64,000 nucleotides of DNA from the NCBI GenBank assembly GCA_021399445.1, contig JAJTUQ010000002.1:4650001-4714000 (forward strand), given 5' to 3'. Under the pieces are notes generated by a model, which ran no database searches, was not told where the DNA came from, and saw nothing but the letters and a program-made list of their open reading frames with translations. This DNA is from Xylogone sp. PMI_703. Taxonomy: Eukaryota > Ascomycota > Leotiomycetes. The position numbers and the translations under genes were made by a program. Below are positions 48,311 through 58,474 of this stretch, piece by piece (within the stretch, counting starts at the first letter, position 1; every line of letters starts with the position of its first letter).

Positions 48311-49140
48311 AGCGCTGTACTGTATTGTACTCGGTCGAAGAAGAGCCCTAGAATGCGGTTCTGTACTGTAGAATTCCTGTGCTTGTACCACTGCTGCATG
48401 CTGAGTTCATGGAACGGGAACCAGCAGGGCATTGGTAAGATCATGGATTCATACCGTCCGGTACGAGCTTGGCTTTGATATGATGGATTGAATTGGAGGA
48501 TTTATGATATGGGATTTGTGATAGTATGATATGAATAGATGACTGGATGAATGGACCAGATGCCCGGGGATGGAAGCTCACCATGCAAGAAGCTACCACT
48601 ACAGCTACACACAGTATTGTACAGTATAGTACAATGCAAGTACCGGCTCCGCGAAAGAGTGAACATGCAGCACTACCCACAGCTGCCCACAGCTTCCTAC
48701 AGCTCCTTTTCCCAACAGCATCAATGACGACGGTGACCACGGCCTGGCGATGCGAGGCGACCAATGGCCGGCTAGGGATCCTTCTGCCAATTCCTTCTCT
48801 GCACCAGAGAGCCACAGGATTGCAACTCTCTCTGCGGTACCTGTTCTCTGCTTCCTGCTCGATGCTCGCCGTGCCCTCTGGCCTCCTGTTCCCGGTACGC
48901 GGTGGCTGTAGAAACAACCCCGCCGTGGTGGAGAACGAGCTCCTTGTCTTGTCTAGGACCAAGTGCTCGATGCTGCCACGGTATTATTTGGGTACAATCT
49001 ACCGTACCGTTTCGTAATCGTTTGGGCACCTGCTCTATTGCAATTACAATGTAGGACCGTCCTGGACACAGTCATACTGGAGCCCACAGTAACGGATCGC
49101 TGTCGAGTACGGTACAGCACCGGTACAGTACAGTTACTGG
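48311..49140. repeat. Cluster of GTAC-core repeats, right group
   Basis: GTACTGTA at 48317 and 48363, the inverted repeat TTGTAC/GTACAA (48617-48622 with 48629-48634), GTACGGTAC at 49107-49115 and GTACAGTAC at 49123-49131. Confidence 0.6.
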
Positions 49141-50633
49141 AAGGAAAGTATATTTAGACATTTAGTTCTTGCTGCTTGGGCCCTTTTCTCGCCAGAAACC
49201 TCTCAAGCGAAGCCCAATCAACGTGCGGTTCTGGCATGTCGCTTGCAGAGTATCGCCTTTTACCAGATTCCTGGTCTCGTCCAGTCAACATCTCCTTCGA
49301 GCAACGTCTGGTGGTTAACTCGCCGGAGGTGACAAACCATTTCTGGCACCCCAGCAATGAGCCACAGCAGTTGCGCACACGCCCAACGCCCACGCCCTGC
49401 AGCGCTCCTGGTTCTCTACCCAGCAGCCCAGGGCCCCTTCGCGGTGGCCTTCTCCACTCTCCACGCTGCCACTTCAAGGGGACCCTGAAGCGGCATGCGT
49501 GTGTGCGTGTTTGCGTGTGTGCACACCCACAATCAGACAATCTGGCTCGAGTACAGTAGTAGTCTGGGTGGTGATGAAGGTGTGGAAGAGCACAGAGCAC
49601 AGAGCGTGAGAAGTTCTCAGGGAGAGAAAGACCCTGGGCGGCTCTGGACGGCTCGGTGGCAAGAATGGAGAGATGAGCCGGACCGCATCCGCCATCAGAT
49701 CCCTTCCCAGGGCCCCCATTCGCACCGCCAGCCCAGAGCCAGAGCTTCCCCCCCAGCGAGCCCAGTTCCCAGGGTTCTCCCCAATCTTCCCGCCCACCGG
49801 CCACTGACAGCCCAGAGATCCCCGTCGTAGGCGCTGTGCTCTGGCAGCGACTTCCTCGACAAGAATGGAGCCATCTTTTTTTGCTGTTCGGTGCTTTGCT
49901 CTCTCTCATCTGGCCCTGCACCACCCCCGTGTTTGCGATCTTCCCTCGTTGGGCCCTGGCTATCAAAGGCGCCCGCCCATTCAAGCGCCAGAGCTCTGCT
50001 TCTTGCCTCTCGTTGGGCCCTGCCACCCCGAGATCCCATTGATCCCATTTCCCATAACCGTACCTGTCGTGCCCTGCCGGGGCTCTTGATTTGCCTGCTT
50101 GCTCGATTCCCAGCATCGCTTCTGCTCCTGCTCCTGCTTGCTCGTGGCCATCATTGGCACTGGTGAAAATTTCTGGTCAAACTGCTCACGGGCACCGTTG
50201 GTTCAAACCAGATCCCGTGCTTTGCTTTGCTAGAAACTAGTCCCGCTGCTTGCTGCTCCCTTGCGCGCCTCCATACTACTACACCTTGTCCTGGCGTCCC
50301 GAGCTTATTCCTCCACCACCCTTCCTCACTTTTCTCCCTTCCCTTTTACTTTACTCTCTTTTCTCCCCTCCTTCTCTCAATTTTTAAAAACCCTCATCGT
50401 TGAGAAATTCATTTTTCTTGGCCACAGAGAGAGTCCTCTTTGCCTGACGCATCCTGCTCCATCCGTTCCAGCGGTACCTTCCTCGCCGGCATACGAACTC
50501 CAATCTGCGGGCTTCCGAGAGTGACCTCCCATGTAACGACCTGAGAAAGCATTGGGCGTGGACCTTGATCTACCCTGTGTACCACAGGACCACATTCACC
50601 GCCTGTGGGCGACCAAGAGACCTTCACAGCCGG

Positions 50634-50930
50634 GTACGTCTTTGCAGTCTTCCTTCTTCTTCCTCCTTCTCTTGTGTTTCCTTCTCCGCTCAGTACTTCG
50701 CTACCTCTCCTGCTCCTGCATATCACCCATATATCGGGTTTCCCACCCACCCGGGTTTCGGATATCAACATTACTCTTGTTCTCTTTTCCCACTCTTCCA
50801 GAAAAAATCCATTTCTTATCATTCCGATCTCTCTCCATATCTATTCCGTCTTTTTCTCTTTAATGTCTTAGAAACAAGGCCCTTCATGCAGCTTGCCGGC
50901 TAACAATTGCTCTGTTATCTAAAATCTTAG
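50634..50930 (+). other. Possible 5'-UTR intron of the WD40 gene
   Basis: A GTACGT donor at 50634, a GGCTAAC branch-like site near 50900 and an acceptor TCTTAG ending at 50930 would remove 297 nt of C/T-rich leader, 37 nt before the ATG. Plausible but unproven. Confidence 0.35.
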
Positions 50931-50966
50931 ATCATTTAAGGGTTTTGTCACTACCATTTGCCAGCC

Positions 50967-53900
50967 ATGGCTACAGGTCAGATTTCGCGCAATCGCACCC
51001 TCTCGATGGGCTCGGGGAACTCGTCGAAGGGAAGAGCAGCCACGCTGGCTGAATTAGCAGGACCAATAGCTCCAATAGCTCCGGCCACTCGAGACTTCGA
51101 ACCATGTGCCGCCACGGCCTCCATGTTCCTCTATGCACAAGGGAGCGTAGTAATATGTGCACACCATGATACCTTAACTATTGAGCGCCGGTTTACTAGA
51201 CACGTCGAGGAGATTCAGTTGCTTGCGGTGGATAATCTTAGTGACAAGGGTGCCGGACGACAAGTCGTGAGCTACGACGCGGGACAGACGGCTATAGTAT
51301 GGGATTGCTTGACTGGAAACGAGATTGCACGATTTGCATCTTATGAGAACCTCACGGTGGCAGCGTGGATGCGGAATGGAAATGTTGCTTTTGGTAAATC
51401 TACCTGGAGAAATCAACGTGACACCGGTCTAGGTATCATGATCAGAGACAGCTAACTCAGATGTACTAGGAAATGCTCAAGGTAATGTTATTCTCTTTGA
51501 GCCAGCCACTTCAGAACATATATCAGCAAGAACCATCGACCAAATTCCCATTACTGCTATAGCGCCCTCTTCAGATTGCAGAACATACGCAATTGGGTAA
51601 CTACTGCATACCCTACTGTCTAACAGTCTCAGTTATCTAACTCAGTTTCTAGCTTTTCCAACGGTTCTCTCCTGATTGCAGCACTACAACCGAGATTTAC
51701 GATCCTGCACAACCTATCTACATCACGATCGCCTTCTCCTATTGTCTCGTTGGCGTGGCATGCATCATCGTCTCGCCAAAAATCCAACATGTTGGCCACC
51801 CAGACAAAAGACGGCGATCTCCGAGTTTGGAGCGTCTCCAAGTCAAACTCAGTTGACACAGCAAAAGTAGTCAGGATCCTAAAGCGGTCGGAAAATTTTC
51901 TGGAAGGGCCAAATTGGTTGGCCTGGTCAAAAAATGGCCGCATTATTCAATTTTCGGAAGGGTAAGTCTCTCACCCCTCGCCTAGTTCTGGCCCCCCTCT
52001 ATCGTGCATGAACAACCCCACGCGCGCGCTTAGCAACACAAGGCTGACACAACCTCCTTTCCCCTAATCTACAGAGAGACATCATCATGGGATGTGCGAA
52101 CAAAACACGTCACATACGATGTGGTCCCAACGCTCGACCATGTAAGAGGCTTAGCAGTCTACGGCCCAGGTGCGACCCTGTTCACACTGGGTGCCAACAA
52201 CACCGTCCAACAGTTCGACCTCAACACTCCGTCCCAGTTGGTGGCAAACGTCCAACATCCAGCCAACTTGCTGCCACCTTCGCCCCCTGTTTCCATAGAA
52301 GAGCAGAAGAAGCCCGACCAGTCAGCCCCGAGAAGTGTAGGTATTTCCGAAGTGCCCATCAACATCGATATTTCCGAGAGCGATGAGGACCACATGTCCC
52401 CCCTGGCTCGGATTGCCCGAGAGATGGACAAGACCGAGGAGGAACGCCTCGATATTGACCGTGCTGGGACCCTCAGCCCCGTCTCCTCAAGAAGTTATGC
52501 GTCAACCACCTCGAGGTCTTCTGCAGGCTCGCGACCTCACAGGCACGCTTCCGTCTTGTCACGTGGAATGAGCGATACCACTGCCTTCTCTGTCGGCTCT
52601 TCATTGCATTCAAGTCGACAGCCATCTGTAGTTTCTAGTCGTGATAGTTTGTCCGTGAGCAGTATTGGATCTTCCTACATGTCTGGACGTTCTCGGCCAA
52701 GAGGCTCTCGGCTGCGACAAGAGGTTCTTCGTAGTCCAGATGATAACAAGGTGGTGGATCTCTTCAAGTTCACCAAGTCTAGATTGAGTGATATACCGTA
52801 CCGACACCCTCAGGTCTTGGATAACACCCGCCTCACCAATGATGATCTGCGTCTGCAGATGCTTAGCACCATCTTTGGCTGGGACGGCGACGTGCAAGCC
52901 TTGATCCAAGATGAGATGAGCCGCCACCCTCCGGGCTCCTCTAATCGTGTTCTTTTAGCCAAATGGCTAGGCGATATTGACATTGATATTTTAAACACCA
53001 GCTCCGAGTCCATGACATCTTCGGACTGGATGCTCCTCGCGTTGAGCGGCATTGGTGGCCATGCTTCGCAGACTAAGGTTGCTCGCGCGTATGTTCAGCG
53101 TCTCCTGGAGAAAGGAGATCTACATACAGCAGCGACAATCATGATAGGCATGGGAGACCAGAATGATGCTATCGAAATCTACGTGTCTCATAAGCGTTAC
53201 ATGGAGGCGTTGATTCTTACAGCGCTCGTCTTCCCCGCGGACTGGCAGAGGCAAGCAGAAGTGATTCGTAAATGGGGAGAATGGGCTGTCCTGCACGGCC
53301 AACAACAACTGGCTATTCGTTGCTTCTCCTGCACTGGTTCTGAGCCCTCAGAACCGTGGACATCTCCAACCGCCCAGGCTCTCACATTCTCGCCTCAGTC
53401 GATTCCAGAAGTCCTAAGCCCGCCGCTCTCTCCTCCAGGACTGATGAGAGGCCCTCAACGAAGCATTGCGAAGACTTCTGCATTGAAGCTGATCACGACC
53501 TTTGATAAAGCAGGGAAATCGAAGTTCTTCGGTGTTGACGATGACAGAACTCCTCTTGGTGCTGGCGTAACACCCATCGCCGAATCTGCCCTTTCTCCAT
53601 CGGGTGGTGATACCGCCCATACTGCCTTCTTACGACCTAGCAACCGGAGTGTCTACAATACGCCGGCCTCTGCAAGAACTGCTACGCCTGGTGGGTTCAC
53701 TCGGGCTCGTCTGCCCTCCATTGGAGAGATGCCTTCTGATGTGCTCCCACTTCGTAAGCCTGAATCGTCAGCCATGAATTCTCTAGCTGATCCTAATTCA
53801 GAAAAAGAAAAGGGTCATGAGCGGCATCAATCCCAGCAAGAGTCCCAGCCGCTACAATCTCTACATGCTGCAATCGGTAGAGCGTCGACTGCTAGCCCAA

Positions 53901-56446
53901 TGATGGAGAAATCCGGACGGAAGATTATAACCCCCTTACCATCCCCGTCACCAGATATGTTTTCGGTTCAAAAGCAAGACTTGCGCGCCCGCAATGGCTC
54001 TCGCGACCGAAAGCCTGATGGGCTGCAGATTCAATGGCCTCCTCTAGATACAATCATGACTGGTGATTATATCACGTCTCCCGAAGCATCTGTTGCATCT
54101 TCCAAAGCATCTAGACAACCTGCTCGCTCTGTTAGTGGGTCTGTTGCATCCATGGCAACAAACACGAGTACTAGAAGCCCCCTCACCGGTGATCGTAGCT
54201 TCCGAGCGGGCCTGAGCAGTACCGGTAGCCCAGTTATTACTGGCAGAAGCATTGATCAGTACATCAGCAGCCTTGAGGCGGCACAATATCACTCTCAAAA
54301 GCAGCGAAGTCGTCAACAAAGTCGCGAGAGACATGAGGGGAGAGCTCGGAGTTCCAGCCGCAAGGCCAAGGCTAGAGAGCGTTCTGAAGAACGAGGACGA
54401 ACTAATGCACGATACATTAAACCCGCGAAACGTTCTCCTACATCTCCAGTTCCCATGTCTCCGGAAGACCTTAGGGATCTTGGAGCAATTGGGTATGGGG
54501 ATGAGACCGCTGAGACTGCTTCAGTAGCATCGACCTCTAAACTGCGAGCTCGAGATGGTAGTCGCACCCGAACCAAGGCCAAATCATCTAGCAAAGTCCG
54601 CCGCTCATCTCCCGAGCCCGTGACTAAAGCCCAAGAGGTCACCACGAAGCCCCCAAGCCGTGTATCAAGCCGAAATGCAAGCCGACGAACAAGTCCCGAT
54701 AGACGCCCTGCCTTCCTTGAAATCAGGGGAAGGAGTAAAGGTCGAGAAGGTTCCATTGTTCGCTCTCCATCCTCACCACTCCCAATGTCGCCGCAGGCAA
54801 AGTTGTACCAGGCCGATGACAAGGATGCAGGTGATTCAACACTAGCTGTTCTTGAGCCCAAGCAATTCCAACCACGACAACGCAGTGGTAGCCGGCTCCG
54901 AGAGCGTGGGCCTAGTGTAGTTCGAGACCCTTCACCCGACAGGCGACGTCGCGATCGATCCAGCAGCCGCCGACCTAGTGAACGAAACCAGAGCAAGACT
55001 CGTAAGGAGTCAGTCGTCCAACGGCCAGAGCTTGGGCATGCTCGTACTATGTCAGATGCGCGGTCTGGCAATATACAGGAGATGAAGGAGGAGCGAGCAC
55101 GGAAGAAGGAGCAAGCTGCTCGTGAACTTGAAGAGAGACGGAAGTCACTTGCTCGCAGACCATCTGTACCTCCAATCGTCCACCCTCAAGAACTAGCTCA
55201 ATTATCGCCTCTTAGCTACCGTCCCGGATCCATACCACCGGAATTCCAGAGGTCATCGACTTTCCCTTCGCCGTCCTATCCCCCCAGGAGCCAGACAACT
55301 TCACCAGGGATATTGAAGACTTCGCCAGAGTATCTGAACCAGACTGGAGCTAGTACAGTTCCTGTTGGGTTGCCTGCTACTCCGAGAGCCATGCGACACC
55401 CTAAATTCGATCCAGAGAGCAGGGAAGTTCCAGTTGTTCCTCAAATTCCTCTTCAATACGATACCACAGTATCTGAGCAAGCATTTGGCACTTTGAACAC
55501 GCTTACGCTTCCTAAGACTACTTATCAAGCAGCTCCTCGACGTCTTCCACCCCGCTCAGCTTCTGCTCCGATACCAGAGGAACCAAGTTCTCCTCAGGCT
55601 CTTCCAGCTGATCTGCCTACTCATCCCGCATTTCAAGCTGCTCTACCACCAAGCAGTCGAATGAGAACGCAAGACATGACCTCTGCCATGCGTATGTCAC
55701 AAATGCAGGCATCTCGCAAGATAGCTCCAGGCGAGTCGCAACCAGGCACTTTGGGCTACGAGACCCGGAACAACAGCCCCGTTTACAGTGCCCAACCAAT
55801 TATGAATGGCATTGATGAGACGATTGAGGCTGGCAACCACTCCTCCAACTTGTCTAATAATAACCTCATCCCGCCGCCTCCACCTCCCCCGCCAGCACCA
55901 CCTATGCTCAAGGAGCTGCAGCACTTAGCAACGCCACCACCACCTCCACCGCCTCCGATCTATCGTCCTAACGATCCCAATACTAACTCGATGGTCTCTG
56001 GTGTCTCGCAGGGATCCGGTTTATCTTTAGGATCCGGCGTTATTGAAATCGTTATGGATGATGAGGATGAAAAGCCCGGCATGACCAATGCCCCTGCCGT
56101 CGAGGCTCAGGCACCACCACAACATTCTCGCACTCACTCACGCACAGCCTCTATCAGTCACGTTCGAGGCCGGAGCGAAAACGATAACACATTCTCTGGG
56201 CGCTTCAGTCGTGCTGCTGAGCGCCTCAGGAGTGCCAGCCGTGGCAGAAACAACGGTGGAGACCGCCTAGAGCGAACCAAAAGTCCCCAGGACACAGTCA
56301 GTCCATATGAAAGCGTACCTCCCCCATTTGGCATGAACCGAAGCACCTCAGACACGCCAGCGGCGCAGTATGCCGGACCAGTCACTGAAAGACACCCTCG
56401 GGAAATCAAGGCAGCCATGGGTATGATGGAAGGAGGGATGTTTTAG
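50967..56446 (+). CDS. Large WD40 propeller/helical-repeat protein with long disordered tail
   Basis: 1602-aa protein of unassigned function. Exons 50967-51393, 51470-51596, 51653-51961 and 52075-56446 join in frame; the ATG at 50967 has good context (CAGCCATGG). Residues ~40-400 form a WD-repeat propeller (GQTAIVWDCLTGNEIARF, GNVILFEP, DGDLRVWSVSKSN, LGANNTVQQFDL). After a Ser-rich linker, ~550-680 are helical and repeat-like (LQMLSTIFGWDGDVQALIQ, ARAYVQRLLEKGDLHTAATI, QLAIRCFSC), resembling the alpha-solenoid that follows propellers in trafficking coats and Gemin5-like proteins. The remaining ~900 residues are disordered: Arg/Ser-rich (RSRQQSRERHEGRARSSSRK), a charged coiled segment (MKEERARKKEQAARELEER), then two proline runs near 1410-1435. 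No membrane segment. A very long intergenic stretch lies upstream. The role is not inferable beyond a scaffold. Confidence 0.85.
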
Positions 56447-57424
56447 AAATCTTCATACATGAAGAAGCGAACGTATACTTGATAACTTAGCGTCCTTATA
56501 CATCTTTGCTTTTCGCTTCCCTTGTTATCAGACCCCGCGCATTCGATACCCGCATCCAAGCAAGCCTACTTTAGGAGAAGCAACCCCATTTACATTCAAA
56601 TTTTCTTCTTTTAACATTATGGTGGACCATTACATATATATATACCAGATCCACGATGACTTTATGACCTTTTCAACTTGTTTCTATTTTAAACTTTTCT
56701 AGCATCAGTTACGTGTACTTTACTTCTTTACTCTCTTTGATTTATCATGAATGCTAGTTATCATTGTGCATTTCCTGTGTTCTTGGTTCTTGTTGATTTG
56801 ACCCGTTTCGGCTTCATTATCTCTTCTTTTTGTCCTTTGCAGTTTGGTGGCATTCTGTCGTTGTGTTTGTAGTAATGGGGATGTGGGGGCGATGGAGATT
56901 GTTACAAGGAAATGGTGAATAGCGGCGCATATACGGAGATATCGAGAGAAGTACAGGGGCTGTCCAATATGTGATTGTAGATTGGAGGCAAGAAGGAAGT
57001 AGGCGGAGAGTGAGCATGAAAGACATTGTAGCGGAGAATTATACTAGGGAATTGTAACTTTTGGAAATTGGAAAGAGGCGAAATAGGAGGGTTAACGGGC
57101 AAAAAAGAGCTTCAGTTATATTTCTCGCCTCACGGCCGGCTTCTTGATAACTTTAGTTTCTTTCTCCTTTTCTTATTTCTTCTTCACCCTCTAATGACAA
57201 TCTCTTTGCCCGTTTTCAAATAAGTGCAAGCTTCGTGACAGTGTGATTTGCGTAGTGAGTAGAATTTGCCTAGGAAGTGAAAGAATGCTCTCAAAATTGT
57301 AGAACATGGGGAAAGGGCGAGAGCCGCTTTTACTAAAAAGGGGGTCAGGGGGAAGAAAGAGCCATTCGCAAAGAAAAATTCTTCCTCCAAAAGCAAAAAA
57401 TTCCCTAAAAAATCAAACTCAAGT
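56447..57424. other. 3' flank of WD40 gene and flank of tRNA gene
   Basis: About 1 kb without a supportable protein gene. A run of A on the plus strand near 57410 (T-tract on the minus strand) serves as the RNA polymerase III terminator of the tRNA. Confidence 0.5.
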
Positions 57425-57516
57425 GATCAGGCTGGGGCTCGATCCCAGGACCTTCTCGGTATTAATGTTAAACATTGATGTTAACGAGATGTGATAACCA
57501 ACTACACCACCCGACC
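57425..57516 (-). tRNA. tRNA-Val(AAC) with a 19-nt intron
   Basis: On the minus strand the 92-nt sequence folds as a cloverleaf. The acceptor stem GGTCGGG/CCTGATC has seven pairs, two of them G-T. The D arm is GTGT...TCAC. The anticodon stem TCTCG/CGAGA has five Watson-Crick pairs with loop TTAACA-C, so the anticodon is AAC (Val). The T stem is CTGGG/CCCAG. The intron, between positions 37 and 38 (57460-57478), is AT-rich and 19 nt long; removing it leaves 73 nt. The T loop reads ATCGAGC, with A where nearly all tRNAs have T54, so the internal B box departs from GGTTCGA by one base. A TTTTTT terminator follows within about 15 nt. Probably a real gene, possibly a decaying copy. Confidence 0.8.
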
Positions 57517-58108
57517 CTTATTGAGCTTTGTTGAAATGAGTATGGCTTATTGGAGCTTATCAATAAAAGGCGCTCTTGTTGGTGGGTGGGATTTTTCTTA
57601 AGTTTTTTCGGTGGTGGCGGGGGTGGAGCGGGGTTGATTGTAAGAAGCCGAGTAAAACTGTGCTAGTACATGGGCCGGATGAGCTAACTCTTAACGGTTG
57701 TTTAGGTTGATATCGGGAATAAGTACGGAGGTACACTATGATATTTCCGCTGGATTATTCGGAGAATTAACCCGTTGCTAGCTGGTGGAAATGGCACTTT
57801 TAGTAACCATTTAGTTAAGTTATATTTGGATGTAGGAGATGCTAAACTTACGTATCCTCCCGGTGGACAGAGTGGTTGGCATGGTGGTACTCCAGGGCTC
57901 GCCAGATTTTGGTGGCGATATATGTACCACTATGCCAACTACTTTGTCCACTGGGAGAGGTATCCAGTGATTCTCGACCCCACCTGTGCGACACCAGCTA
58001 TTACTTCGAGATGAGAGACAACCCCTCTTCTCACCACTTAACCATACCTCTATGATAGCTTACAAAATCCAACCCATACATCCTAGTCAATCCCGTATAC
58101 TGTTCATC
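57517..58108. other. Region between tRNA and small unknown gene
   Basis: 592 bp. An open stretch in frame (57775-58014) has no start codon of its own and no domain character. Nothing else recognised. Confidence 0.4.
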
Positions 58109-58474
58109 ATGCCTACCGACCGAGCTAAAAGAATTGAGGCTAGCTGCAGGATTATTTGGGGCGATGGAGTTTACGATTTCGATATCGAGACCGACGACTA
58201 TATCACATGGTTTGGTTATGTCAAGAAGGACTTTGGGTTGGACCTTGGACCACCATTGACAATGACTGGACTATGTAATTCAGAAGACCGAGCTTGGAAT
58301 GAGCTGGAGAGAATGCTAGGTGTCTGGGCTAGGCAGGTACAAAGTGGAGAACCGATGACAAAGGCTCAGGCGGTGGAGATATTCGCGGGACCAAATCGGG
58401 GAAATAAGATCAATATCGAGAAAATTTACGACCTGATGGAACAAAAGGGGATTCAGTCGGCGAAAAAGACCTGA
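58109..58474 (+). CDS. Small hypothetical protein, 121 aa
   Basis: Function not recognised. The ATG at 58109 is preferred because the composition becomes protein-like there; an in-frame ATG at 58052 would add 19 residues. The sequence is compact and acidic-aromatic: CRIIWGDGVYDFDIETDDYI, TWFGYVKKDFGLDLGPPL, WNELERMLGVWARQVQSG, ending with a helix NIEKIYDLMEQKGIQSAKK. There is one Cys in the first helix and one in the centre. No signal peptide or membrane segment, so probably cytosolic. The sequence is not low-complexity and uses balanced codons, which supports a real gene. It stands alone, with more than 2 kb of apparently non-coding DNA downstream. Confidence 0.6.
   Translation: MPTDRAKRIEASCRIIWGDGVYDFDIETDDYITWFGYVKKDFGLDLGPPLTMTGLCNSEDRAWNELERMLGVWARQVQSGEPMTKAQAVEIFAGPNRGNKINIEKIYDLMEQKGIQSAKKT

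Larger units (their letters stand above)
42019..50966. other. Gene desert 2 (about 8.9 kb), upstream of the WD40 gene
   Basis: No convincing gene. It holds microsatellites (42659, 43666, 44775), clustered GTAC-type inverted repeats (45.9-49.15 kb), a TGACGTCA at 43218-43225 inside a 50-codon frame starting at 43217, and a long C/T-rich leader (about 50.2-50.95 kb) before the WD40 gene. The longest open frame is 320 codons on the minus strand (49154-50116), in a GC-rich stretch where other frames are open too; I do not call it. Confidence 0.55.

Noticed and set aside
57775..58014. 79-codon frame before the 121-aa gene
   Set aside because: It has no ATG start of its own and no plausible splice into the downstream gene.
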